A stretch of 37,879 nucleotides of DNA, from the NCBI GenBank assembly GCA_016931955.1, contig JAFGDV010000023.1, forward strand, positions 1 through 37,879. The letters run 5' to 3'. Below the pieces are notes generated by a model. That model saw only the letters and a list, made by a program, of their open reading frames with translations, was not told the origin of the DNA and ran no database searches. The DNA is from Candidatus Altarchaeota archaeon (GTDB lineage: Archaea; Altiarchaeota; Altiarchaeia; IMC4; QMZM01). Shown piece by piece: positions 7,326 through 14,120 of the stretch (its first letter is position 1; each line of letters opens with the position of its first letter). The position numbers and the translations under genes are program-made.

Positions 7326-7374
7326 TTTCCTAGGGATTACAGATTTATTCCTGAAATACCAATAATCTATCAAG

Positions 7375-7623
7375 ATGACGGAAGAGTTGATTTCTATAAG
7401 GATAGAGGAGCTCGAAGAGGGGGGTTATCTGGCAACGAGTGACGAGCTTCCAGGGCTGGTTGCCCAGGGAAGGACGATAGCAGAGACGATGGAGATAGCT
7501 AGGGACGTTGCAAGGAAGCTGATAGAGTCCTATGTGGAACATGGAGATCCAATCCCCTTCAAGCTAAGACATAAAAAGAAGCTGATCTCAGAGCTGAAGA
7601 TTCCCGTCGGGATGGCAGTATGA
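7375..7623 (+). CDS. hicB: HicB-type antitoxin
   Basis: This 82-residue protein has the partial RNase-H-like fold of HicB antitoxins: the N-terminal strand EELEEGGYLATSDELPGLVA, where substrate mimicry is typical (G-Y-x-A-x-x-x-x-L-P-G), then a helix TIAETMEIARDVARKLIE. It would bind and block the HicA RNase and may repress its own promoter. The stop overlaps the hicA start by four bases (ATGA). Here the antitoxin gene comes first, the reverse of the classic hicA-hicB order but common in archaea. It lacks an obvious C-terminal ribbon-helix-helix domain. Confidence 0.88.
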   Translation: MTEELISIRIEELEEGGYLATSDELPGLVAQGRTIAETMEIARDVARKLIESYVEHGDPIPFKLRHKKKLISELKIPVGMAV

Positions 7624-7847
7624 CCAGACTGAGATCAATGAAGCCCGAGCAAGTCATAAAGAAACTTAAGAAGGCAGGGTTTCAGTTCGACAGACAAGCC
7701 AAGGGAAGCCATGAGATCTGGTATAATCCTATAACGAAGAGGAGAACCACAGTACCCAATCATCCTGGTGTTGACCTGCCCAAGGGGACATTGAAAGCAA
7801 TAATAAGGCAGACAGGTCTGACATTAGAAGAATTTCTTGGATTATGA
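7620..7847 (+). CDS. hicA: HicA-type mRNA interferase toxin
   Basis: A 75-residue double-stranded-RNA-binding-like toxin. The start MKPEQVIKKLKKAGF and the motif QAKGSHEIWYNP are diagnostic, the His of Gly-Ser-His being the catalytic residue of HicA RNases. The end, VDLPKGTLKAIIRQTGL, is the usual final helix. An internal Met (residue 7) is the more usual family start, but the overlap with hicB supports the ATG at 7620. The enzyme looks intact and should cleave mRNA when free of HicB. Confidence 0.9.
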   Translation: MTRLRSMKPEQVIKKLKKAGFQFDRQAKGSHEIWYNPITKRRTTVPNHPGVDLPKGTLKAIIRQTGLTLEEFLGL

Positions 7848-7902
7848 AATGTTTGTCCATTGGCGGAATTCAACCTGCTGCCCGGGGAAACGCTGAGTAA
7901 AA

Positions 7903-8073
7903 TCAGTCCTTTCTTAGCACCACCCTATAGAAGTAGTAAGAGAAGAACGCTACAATTGACACAGCAAACAACACCCCACGAGCCTCCAACAAAAAATCCA
8001 AGACAAAACCCACCACCGCGGCGACAAATAACAGGATAAAGTACTTCCTAGAGGGATAGACCCTATGAGCCAT
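7903..8073 (-). CDS. Small two-segment membrane protein
   Basis: A 56-residue protein beginning MAHRVYPSRKYF, with two hydrophobic segments (about ILLFVAAVVGFVLDFLL and VLFAVSIVAFFSYYFY) and a basic end. The open frame extends upstream to 8178, but that extension reads through a dispersed repeat. A TATA-like TTATTTATTTTTG lies about 25 bases before the ATG at 8073, so I prefer this leaderless start. The upstream cassette is shared with the gene at 6587-6754. Function unknown; a helper of the neighbouring toxin genes cannot be excluded. Confidence 0.5.
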   Translation of the reverse strand: MAHRVYPSRKYFILLFVAAVVGFVLDFLLEARGVLFAVSIVAFFSYYFYRVVLRKD

Positions 8074-8110
8074 ATTAACTATTACCCTAAACCAAAAATA
8101 AATAACAGGG

Positions 8111-8222
8111 TTTTTCTTTAGGTTAACTTGATGTAGCTGATGAGGGGGTAGGAGACGGGCATGTTCTGTGGTTTTCATGGGGATATATGGGGTTTAGTGA
8201 TTTATAAAATAAGAGATGTAAA
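8111..8222. repeat. Upstream cassette copy 2 plus dispersed repeat
   Basis: The left part (8111-8170) matches 6794-6860. The right part, CATGTTCTGTGGTTTTCATGGGG and then GATATATGGGGTTTAGTGATTTATAAAATAAGAGATGTAAAG, matches 9078-9128 and 10437-10475. It contains a TATA-like TTTATAAA facing the MntA-HepT genes. No gene lies in the remainder of 8223-8324. Confidence 0.55.
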
Positions 8223-8324
8223 GTTCACTTTGAGATAGGGAGAGGAAGAAGGAGAAGCCCCACAAGAACTCGAAGAATAAAACTATTTTTAGAGCCCGGC
8301 GTTGAAATAATATAATGAGACAGA

Positions 8325-8627
8325 ATGGAACAAACAGAAGACTTGGCAGCCGAAATCAGCAGACACCACAACGAAATAAAAGCATACGGTGTCAAAAAAA
8401 TAGGAGTCTTCGGATCATACGCCAGAGGACAACAAAAGAAGAGAAGCGACGTTGACGTATTAGTGGAGTTCCGGAAAGGCCAGAAGACATTCGATAACTA
8501 CATGGACCTAAAAATCCTCCTGGAAAAAAAACTCAAAAAGAAAGTCGACCTAGTCATCAAAGAAGCATTAACCCCCCCACTCAAAAAACACATACTCGCC
8601 GAGGTAAAATATGCACAGAAACCATAA
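8325..8627 (+). CDS. mntA: MntA-type nucleotidyltransferase antitoxin
   Basis: A 100-residue minimal nucleotidyltransferase. The signature GSx10DxD is complete: Gly30-Ser31, then Asp42-Val-Asp44, with a third acidic residue at Asp75 (KKVDLVI). In characterised pairs MntA adds AMP groups to a tyrosine of the HEPN toxin HepT and so silences it; the intact active site supports that role here. The gene overlaps the hepT start by 17 bases. Confidence 0.9.
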   Translation: MEQTEDLAAEISRHHNEIKAYGVKKIGVFGSYARGQQKKRSDVDVLVEFRKGQKTFDNYMDLKILLEKKLKKKVDLVIKEALTPPLKKHILAEVKYAQKP

Positions 8628-8940
8628 ACTACTCTTAGACGACATCCTAGAGGCTGCAGACCGCATACAAGAATACACCAAAAATCTGACGCTCGCAGAC
8701 TTCAAGAAAAACAAACTCAAAGTCGACGCCACACTACGAAACCTAGAAGTCATAGGAGAAGCAACAAAAAACATCCCAGAAGAAGTCAAAAAGAAGAACC
8801 CTCAAATAGAATGGAAAAAGATGGCAGGATTACGAGACATACTCATACACGCCTACCCCAACATCGACATAGAGACCATATGGGACATAATAGAAAACAA
8901 GATACCAGAACTCAAAAAACAGATCAAGGAAATAAGATAA
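8611..8940 (+). CDS. hepT: HepT-type HEPN RNase toxin (DUF86)
   Basis: A 109-residue helical HEPN protein. The toxin motif Rx4HxY is complete as Arg75-Asp-Ile-Leu-Ile-His80-Ala-Tyr82. The Tyr is the residue that MntA-type partners adenylylate. The conserved NLEVIGEATKNIP helix (44-56) is typical of DUF86. It should be an RNase held inactive by the partner encoded just upstream. Nothing suggests decay. Confidence 0.9.
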   Translation: MHRNHKLLLDDILEAADRIQEYTKNLTLADFKKNKLKVDATLRNLEVIGEATKNIPEEVKKKNPQIEWKKMAGLRDILIHAYPNIDIETIWDIIENKIPELKKQIKEIR

Positions 8941-9029
8941 CCTATGAGAGGCAGAAGAGTTCGTTCTAAAAAAATTAGAACATTTATTCTAAAAAATAGA
9001 ACACAAGACAGGAAATAAAGGCGGCATAA

Positions 9030-9128
9030 ATGTAAGAGCCCGCTTCTGGGACACGCTTAAACGAGAAGTCTTCGAGCATGTTCTTTGTTTTTCATGGGGA
9101 TATATTGGGTTTAGTGATTTATAAAGTA
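9030..9128. repeat. Dispersed intergenic repeat, most complete copy
   Basis: This copy links both parts of the repeat: TAAGAGCCCGCTTCTGGGAC on the left and GAGCATGTTCTTTGTTTTTC, then ATGGGGATATATTGGGTTTAG and TGATTTATAAAG, on the right. The TTTATAAA box faces the RelBE-like pair. On the minus strand the middle part opens with ATG-AAA-AAC-AAA-GAA-CAT-GCT, a short conserved start that soon stops. Confidence 0.6.
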
Positions 9129-9189
9129 TGGTTTCCTAAAAGATTTAAGCATGAAAACCCTAAGATACAACACAGGAGGATGCGCGAAC

Positions 9190-9393
9190 ATGACTGAATC
9201 AATGATCAACATACCCAAAAAAGAATACCTACTCCTACTAAAATACAAAAAACTAGTGGACGCCGAATTCAAGGAAAAATTCACCAAAAAATTCCTCGAA
9301 GACGTCAGAAAAAGCGAGGAAGCCCATAAAAAAGGAGAATACGCCAGATGCGAGAGCAAAGAGGAAAGAAAAAAACTGTTCGACTCTCTGTGA
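9190..9393 (+). CDS. RelB-like antitoxin
   Basis: A 67-residue charged, helical protein. I choose the ATG at 9190, eleven bases after a GGAGG (9175-9179), rather than the first in-frame ATG at 9151. The N-terminal INIPKKEYLLLLKYKKLVDAE and the C-terminal segment (Lys-Lys-Gly-Glu, then SKEERKKLFDSL) match small archaeal antitoxins that pair with RelE toxins. The toxin gene starts five bases after its stop. Confidence 0.75.
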   Translation: MTESMINIPKKEYLLLLKYKKLVDAEFKEKFTKKFLEDVRKSEEAHKKGEYARCESKEERKKLFDSL

Positions 9394-9398
9394 TATCC

Positions 9399-9659
9399 AT
9401 GGCCTACAAACAGGACTATACAAAGCCGTTTCTTCAAGACGTTAAAGACATAAAAAAAGACAAAAACCTGTTAAACAGACTCAACAGAAAAATTGATGAA
9501 ATCCTAGAAAACCCAGAACACTACAAGCCATTAAAGAAAGACCTGAAAGGAAAAAGAAGAACCCACATCGGATCATACGTCCTAATATTCGAAGTCCGAG
9601 AAGACACCATCATATTCCACACATTCAAACACCACGACTACGCCTACCAGATAAGATAA
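9399..9659 (+). CDS. RelE/ParE-family toxin
   Basis: An 86-residue protein of RelE fold: FLQDVKDIKKDKNLLNRL forms the first helices, then the strands HYKPLKKDLKGKRRTHI, GSYVLIFEV and DTIIFHTFKHHDYAY. The Leu-Lys-Gly...Arg...Gly-x-Tyr-x-x-x-x-x-Glu pattern is the family signature. The gene lies five bases after a RelB-like antitoxin. The ATG at 9399 (MAYKQDY) is chosen because upstream codons overlap the antitoxin gene. It probably cleaves mRNA at ribosomes; the catalytic set in this family is variable. Confidence 0.82.
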   Translation: MAYKQDYTKPFLQDVKDIKKDKNLLNRLNRKIDEILENPEHYKPLKKDLKGKRRTHIGSYVLIFEVREDTIIFHTFKHHDYAYQIR

Positions 9660-9692
9660 AACACTGCAACGAAAACAAAAACACCCAGATAC

Positions 9693-9760
9693 AAAAAGCC
9701 TGATTCTAGGATGTAGCCGAGGCAGAATAGGATTAAGAGAGCATGTTTTTGTTTTTCATT
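9693..9760. repeat. Dispersed intergenic repeat, degenerate copy
   Basis: AAAAAGCCTGATTCTAGGATGTAG and then GAGCATGTTTTTGTTTTTCAT follow the same order as the copy at 9030 but with many changes. It ends directly at the stop of the next minus-strand gene. Confidence 0.4.
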
Positions 9761-10099
9761 CTATTTGTAGCCGAATCGGCGGTCATACATTTTGTGGTTT
9801 AGGACTTCAAGGACGATGCAGGCCACCCCCGAGTTGTCGCCGACTAGTGAATAGATTAATCTCCAACGGCTGTCAAGGCGAAGCCTCCACAGGTTATTGA
9901 CGCCGAATCTTTGAATATAATACCTAGGGAATAATCTCTTCCGGATGCGTTGGCCGGCACAGAGATCAGATTCCAGCCTCTCTAAGCCTCGGCCGATGAT
10001 CCTGGAGAGGTACTCGGCTTCGCCGTCGCCGCCTGAAGCCTTCAATCGAAGATCCTGCAGTTCGCTGGCGAAACCCGGAGAAAACAGAACCTCGGTCAA
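9761..10099 (-). CDS. RelE-like toxin (DRRFGY type)
   Basis: A 112-residue protein with the RelE fold of an archaeal subgroup: VLFSPGFASELQDLRLKA at the start, WRLRLDSRWRLIYSL in the middle, and the diagnostic end CIVLEVLNHKMYDRRFGYK. The final Tyr-Asp-Arg-Arg-Phe-Gly-Tyr is typical of this group. Its start overlaps the stop of the upstream HTH-like gene by four bases, as in a toxin-antitoxin pair. GC content is higher than in the neighbouring toxin genes, suggesting a separate origin. Confidence 0.75.
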   Translation of the reverse strand: MTEVLFSPGFASELQDLRLKASGGDGEAEYLSRIIGRGLERLESDLCAGQRIRKRLFPRYYIQRFGVNNLWRLRLDSRWRLIYSLVGDNSGVACIVLEVLNHKMYDRRFGYK

Positions 10100-10368
10100 C
10101 GTCGATATGGGATAGAATCCTTCAGCAGCTTTTTGAGTTTCTTGTTGTCAGCGAACACCCAGACTATGCGGCCGTTTCTGTCGAAGACTATCTTGTTGCT
10201 GTCGGCCAGATACGCTAAGACTACGCCGAAGGTCTGCCACATCACGGCCTTGGGGAGAGCCCTCCAAAGCTGGTTCTTCGTCGGCGGCTCATCCAGCTTC
10301 CTGAGGGTTTCCTCGACCATCAGGATCGTGTCCAGCCGCGGCAGATGCACTATATTCAGGGGTTCCAT
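10096..10368 (-). CDS. HTH-like antitoxin paired with a RelE toxin
   Basis: Starting at the ATG at 10368 gives a 90-residue protein beginning MEPLNIVHLPRLDTILMVEE. A longer frame up to 10428 exists, but a TATA-rich stretch (ATATATAATATTATATA) lies directly before 10368. The pattern RLDTILMVEETL, then LWRALPKAVMWQTFGVVLAYL and an Asp-Arg-Asn-Gly-x-Ile-Val-Trp-Val hairpin, looks like a winged helix. I recall small archaeal proteins of this kind next to RelE-like genes. Antitoxin function is inferred from the four-base overlap with the toxin gene. Confidence 0.65.
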   Translation of the reverse strand: MEPLNIVHLPRLDTILMVEETLRKLDEPPTKNQLWRALPKAVMWQTFGVVLAYLADSNKIVFDRNGRIVWVFADNKKLKKLLKDSIPYRR

Positions 10369-10436
10369 CTTGTATATAATATTATATATATGGACACATA
10401 TATAAGCTGCAGGACTCCAGGCCCGCACCAGGAGAT

Positions 10437-10495
10437 TATAAGGTTTAAAGATTTATAAAGTAAGAGATGTAAAAGCCCACAGACCGGGGACAGAG
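10437..10495. repeat. Dispersed intergenic repeat, copy before the Cys-repeat gene
   Basis: AAGATTTATAAAGTAAGAGATG and then AAAAGCCCACAGACCGGGGACAG combine the right part of the copy at 8190-8222 with the core seen at 6540, in the opposite order to the copy at 9030. It lies between the HTH/RelE pair and the first Cys-repeat gene. Confidence 0.45.
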
Positions 10496-10529
10496 ATTTT
10501 TATTCTTGTCTGATGTAGAATACTGTAAC
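10496..10529 (+). promoter_or_regulatory. Shared promoter leader, copy 1
   Basis: TTTTTATTCTTGTCTGATGTAGAATACTGTAAC-ATG is nearly the same as the bases before the second Cys-repeat gene at 11758-11794. The T-rich TTTTTATT works as a TATA-like box about 27 bases before the start, so the transcript is probably leaderless. Confidence 0.55.
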
Positions 10530-11747
10530 ATGAAAAAGATGATGATAACATGCTTGACATTGATCCTGCTAACAAACGGATGCCTGCAAACAGACCCCGC
10601 ACTCTGCGAACATATCGCAGACCAAAACAAAAAAGACACATGCTACAACTCACTAGCCATAAACAAAGAAGACTCCCTCTTCTGCGAAAAAATCCAAGAC
10701 CAAAAAACCAAAGAAAAATGCCACAACGACATAGCAAGATATGGAGAAATAACCCTCTGCGAACAAATAACAGATTCACAACAAAAAGACACATGCTATA
10801 ACTCACTAGCCATAAACAAACAAGACCCCCTCTTCTGCGAAAAAATACAGGGCACACAACAAAAAGACGAATGCTACGAATGGATTAGCCAAATAAGAGA
10901 AGACCCCACATTATGCGGAAAAATACAAGACCAGACCACAAAAGACAGCTGCCACACTACAATAGCACAATACACAAAAGACCCCCTAATATGCGAACAA
11001 ATAACAGACCAAGACACCAAAGACAACTGCTACGAAAACATTTTTTCAAACAACAACGACCCCGCAATCTGCGGACGGATTACGGACTCACCACAAAAAA
11101 ACGAATGCTACCTAAAAACAGCCCACAACAACAAAGACGCCACATTATGCGAACAAATCACAGACCAAAACACCAAAAACAGATGCTACTGGACAACAGC
11201 CCTAAACAAAGAAGACTCCACATTATGCGAACAGATTACGGATCCACAACAAGAATATCAATGCTATGATCTGATTGCTAAATCGAGAGGAGATCCCTCA
11301 ATCTGCGAAAAAATCAGAGACCAAAGCACCAAAGACGACTGCTATTTCAGCGCCGCAATATACAAAAACCCCCTCTTCTGCGAAAAAATCCCAAACAAAA
11401 TAAAAAAAGAATACTGTTACACCATGGTCGCCATATACTCAAACAACCCCCTAATATGCGAACAAATCCAGGATCAACAAAAAAAAGGATACTGCCACCA
11501 GAGTATTCTACTTTATAATACAGGCCCAGCATATTGCGAAAAAATCAGAGACCAAAGCACCAGAGACAACTGCTATCTGTCAACAGCCTACGACAGAAAA
11601 GACCCCACAATATGCGAACAAATACAGGACACACAACAAGAATACCAATGCTATGATTTCATTGCTCAATCAAAAGGAGATCCATCAATCTGCGAACACA
11701 TCAGAGACCAAGACACCAGAGAAGTATGCAAAAAATTCATACAATAA
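10530..11747 (+). CDS. Envelope lipoprotein of fifteen 26-residue two-Cys repeats
   Basis: From the ATG at 10530 the protein has 405 residues. A short signal peptide MKKMMITCLTLILLTNGC ends in a lipobox-like Thr-Asn-Gly-Cys, so it should be a secreted lipoprotein. The rest is about fifteen tandem repeats of 26 residues with consensus DPxLCEKIxDQxTKDxCYxx and then a short helical Ile-Ala-x-x-x-Lys. Each repeat has Cys at positions 5 and 17. The spacing suggests a helical solenoid with one disulphide per repeat, folded outside the cell. The last repeat is cut short. I know similar repeats from other uncultivated archaea, but not a function. An upstream ATG at 10506 would add eight residues but lies inside the promoter leader. 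Confidence 0.82.
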   Translation: MKKMMITCLTLILLTNGCLQTDPALCEHIADQNKKDTCYNSLAINKEDSLFCEKIQDQKTKEKCHNDIARYGEITLCEQITDSQQKDTCYNSLAINKQDPLFCEKIQGTQQKDECYEWISQIREDPTLCGKIQDQTTKDSCHTTIAQYTKDPLICEQITDQDTKDNCYENIFSNNNDPAICGRITDSPQKNECYLKTAHNNKDATLCEQITDQNTKNRCYWTTALNKEDSTLCEQITDPQQEYQCYDLIAKSRGDPSICEKIRDQSTKDDCYFSAAIYKNPLFCEKIPNKIKKEYCYTMVAIYSNNPLICEQIQDQQKKGYCHQSILLYNTGPAYCEKIRDQSTRDNCYLSTAYDRKDPTICEQIQDTQQEYQCYDFIAQSKGDPSICEHIRDQDTREVCKKFIQ

Positions 11748-11757
11748 CACAGTTCTG

Positions 11758-11794
11758 GCTTTTTATTTTCTTGTTTCACGTAGAATAGTGTAAC
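11758..11794 (+). promoter_or_regulatory. Shared promoter leader, copy 2
   Basis: TTTTTATTTTCTTGTTTCACGTAGAATAGTGTAACATG repeats the leader of the previous gene with few changes. It is a TATA-like T-rich box plus about 25 bases to the start codon. The conserved GTAGAATA-n-n-GTAAC could be an initiator or a regulator site shared by the pair. Confidence 0.55.
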
Positions 11795-12832
11795 ATGAAG
11801 AAGATCCTGTTCTCAATAGTTTTGCTCAGCGAAACAGCAACGGCATCATCCAGTGGTCTTCTCATCCGGCTAATCCAGGCACTATACTATCCAGTGTTTT
11901 TCCTAGCAACGCTCATGTACCTATACTGTATCATAGAATACCTGAAAGAAAGAAAAGACAAAAAATACCTGAAACACATAATAATCACCACCATAATAGC
12001 AGCAGCCAGCATAGCAGCCATAAACCTGATAAGCTGGGCCACATATGGATGCGTAATGATGCCCTACGCAGTCAGCGAAAACCTAGACTGCTGGGGTGCA
12101 GGATGCTTCGAACAAGAATGCCACTACAATCTGGCAATTAAAAAACAAGACCCCCTATTATGCGAACAGATCACAGACCAAGAAATCAAAGAAAGCTGCT
12201 ACACTATAGTCGCCATATACAAAGAAGACCTCGACCTCTGCGAAAAAATACAGAACACAGGGCATAGAGAACACTGTTTGATGGAAACAGCCATAAAATC
12301 GGGAAATGCCACAGTCTGCGAAAAATGCCCATATAGAGAATCCAGAGACCTATGCTATACCGCGATAGGAATAGACAAACAAGACCTCACCATATGCGAC
12401 CGAATCCAACACGATTTTGAAAAAATACTCTGCTACCAAAATATTGCAGTTTCCTCATCAAACCCTTTAATATGCGAACACTTCACTCAACCAGAATTTT
12501 GTTATACAAATATTGCAGCAGGAACAAAAAACGAATCAATCTGTGAAAAAATCACAGATCAACAGAAAAAAGAATACTGCTACGAGTCAGTAGCCTCAAA
12601 CAAACAAGACCCTGCATTATGTGAAAAAATCACAGACCAACACGCTAGAGATCGATGCTATGATTCCATAGCCTTAAACAAAAAAGACCCCACATTCTGT
12701 GAACAAATCACAAACCAGACCATCAAGGACAGTTGCTATAATTACATCGCAATAAACAAAAAAGACCCCACTCTCTGCGAACAAATCACAGACCAGGATA
12801 TAAAAGACATATGCACAAACTACACGTCATAA
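11795..12832 (+). CDS. Membrane-anchored protein with about ten 26-residue two-Cys repeats
   Basis: A 345-residue protein. The N terminus begins MKKILFSIVLLSETATA, then come two more hydrophobic stretches (about YYPVFFLATLMYLYCIIEYL and IIITTIIAAASIAAINLI) separated by a basic loop, so it is membrane-anchored. From about residue 90 the C-terminal part holds ten 26-residue repeats of the same kind as the preceding gene (DPxLCEQITDQxxKDxCYxx), with a degenerate first and a shortened sixth unit. The two genes are probably duplicates of one repeat block on different anchors: a lipid in the first, membrane helices in the second. Function unknown; envelope location is inferred. Confidence 0.8.
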   Translation: MKKILFSIVLLSETATASSSGLLIRLIQALYYPVFFLATLMYLYCIIEYLKERKDKKYLKHIIITTIIAAASIAAINLISWATYGCVMMPYAVSENLDCWGAGCFEQECHYNLAIKKQDPLLCEQITDQEIKESCYTIVAIYKEDLDLCEKIQNTGHREHCLMETAIKSGNATVCEKCPYRESRDLCYTAIGIDKQDLTICDRIQHDFEKILCYQNIAVSSSNPLICEHFTQPEFCYTNIAAGTKNESICEKITDQQKKEYCYESVASNKQDPALCEKITDQHARDRCYDSIALNKKDPTFCEQITNQTIKDSCYNYIAINKKDPTLCEQITDQDIKDICTNYTS

Positions 12833-12857
12833 AAACACCCCCCCAGCTGACACATGT

Positions 12858-14111
12858 CTAGAGAAACTCTCTCGGATCCGTTATCTCACCCCTGAGGGCG
12901 GAGGCTGCCACAGTCGCAGGAGAAGCCAAATAGATGCTTGCATCGGGGTTGCCCATACGACCTTTGAAATTTCTGTTGGCAGTGGATATAGCGTTCTCGC
13001 CGTCCGCGGGAACACCATTATGGGTGCCAACACACGGACCACAGCCGGGAGTGACGACGGCGGCACCGGATTCCACAAGGGACTGAATTATACCCTCACC
13101 CATAGCCTCCAAATAAACCCCCCGAGAAGAAGGCGCCACAATGAATCTGACGCCGGATGAAACACGCCGGCCCTTCAATATACTGGCTGCTATTCTAAGA
13201 TCCTCCAAGCGGCCATTAGTACAAGTACCAAGATAAGCGACACTAATAGGAGTGCCCACGACATCAGAAACAGGACAGACGTTGTCCACCTTATGAGGCT
13301 TGGCTATCTGCGGCTCAAGGTCGGAGACATCATATTCCTGGATTTTTCCGAATTCGGCGTCAGGGTCATTTTTCACGACGACTGGTTTCCTCTTAGAATG
13401 CTTCTTGACCCAGTTCAGAGTCTTATCATCCGCTTCGATGAGGCCCGCCTTAGCACCCATCTCAATAGCCATATTACAGACAGTCAACCGGGCGTCGACG
13501 CTCAAAGAAGAGATAACTTCGCCGGAGAACTCCACTGCCTTATAGGTCGCGCCGTCAGCGGTCATCTTACCTATAAGGTATAGTATAAGGTCCTTGGAGT
13601 ACACGCCCCTGGGGAGTTTACCATCTATTACGAGTTTTATGGTCTCAGGCACCTTGAACCATAGTTTTCCTGAGGAATAGACGGCGGCGATGTCGGTGCT
13701 GCCGATCCCTGTGGAAAAAGCGCCTAAGGCGCCGTAGGTGCAGGTATGAGAGTCTGCTCCAACGACAAGGTCGCCGGGAACAACGTGGCCGTGTTCGGGC
13801 ATCAACTGATGGCATACGCCGCAGCCTACGTCGTAGACAGTAATGCCCTGATTATTGGCGAAGTCTCGCATCATCTTATGGAGGTTCGAAACATCGCGTA
13901 GGGGGCTTGGGGCGGAGTGATCTATTACAAAGGCTATCCTCTCTGGATTACTCACCCTCTTAGAACCCATCTCCTTGAATGCCCTGATGGCTAGGGGTGT
14001 TGTACCGTCTTGGCTCATGGCGTAGTCTATGCTAGCTATCACTATGTCGCCTGCGTAGGCGTCTTTACCCGAATGAGTGCTTAATATCTTCTCAGAAATA
14101 GTCTTACCCAT
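12858..14111 (-). CDS. leuC: 3-isopropylmalate dehydratase / homoaconitase large subunit
   Basis: A 417-residue aconitase-family large subunit of the short archaeal type. The 4Fe-4S ligands are present: Cys297 in LGTCTNGR, and Cys357 and Cys360 in PGCGPCVGTHNG. Early motifs VYDVGCGVCHQLMPEHG and VVGADSHTCTYGALGAF also fit. It isomerises 2-isopropylmalate (leucine) or homocitrate-type acids (coenzyme B or lysine pathway); these cannot be separated by eye. The small subunit needed for activity is not next to it or elsewhere in the window. The gene starts nine bases after the stop of the HTH-CBS regulator, so the two are probably one transcript. The symbol is a family name only. Confidence 0.85.
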   Translation of the reverse strand: MGKTISEKILSTHSGKDAYAGDIVIASIDYAMSQDGTTPLAIRAFKEMGSKRVSNPERIAFVIDHSAPSPLRDVSNLHKMMRDFANNQGITVYDVGCGVCHQLMPEHGHVVPGDLVVGADSHTCTYGALGAFSTGIGSTDIAAVYSSGKLWFKVPETIKLVIDGKLPRGVYSKDLILYLIGKMTADGATYKAVEFSGEVISSLSVDARLTVCNMAIEMGAKAGLIEADDKTLNWVKKHSKRKPVVVKNDPDAEFGKIQEYDVSDLEPQIAKPHKVDNVCPVSDVVGTPISVAYLGTCTNGRLEDLRIAASILKGRRVSSGVRFIVAPSSRGVYLEAMGEGIIQSLVESGAAVVTPGCGPCVGTHNGVPADGENAISTANRNFKGRMGNPDASIYLASPATVAASALRGEITDPREFL

Positions 14112-14120
14112 TTTAAAGTA

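Noticed and set aside
7153-7365. 70-codon plus-strand frame before hicB
   Set aside because: It is low in complexity, spans a copy of the dispersed repeat, has no clear ribosome site or TATA box at the right distance, and resembles no family.
9348-9398. Upstream start of the RelE-like toxin
   Set aside because: The extension overlaps the antitoxin gene and reads an Arg/Lys-rich segment not found in the family; the ATG at 9399 gives the normal length.
10550-11269. Basic plus-strand frames inside the Cys-repeat gene
   Set aside because: They arise from the tandem DNA repeat read in another frame (Arg/Lys/Gln-rich) and lack starts with ribosome sites.
10530-12832. Possible CRISPR-like array
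   Set aside because: The periodic DNA (about 78 bases) encodes a regular 26-residue protein repeat with varied bases; there are no identical repeats with unique spacers.
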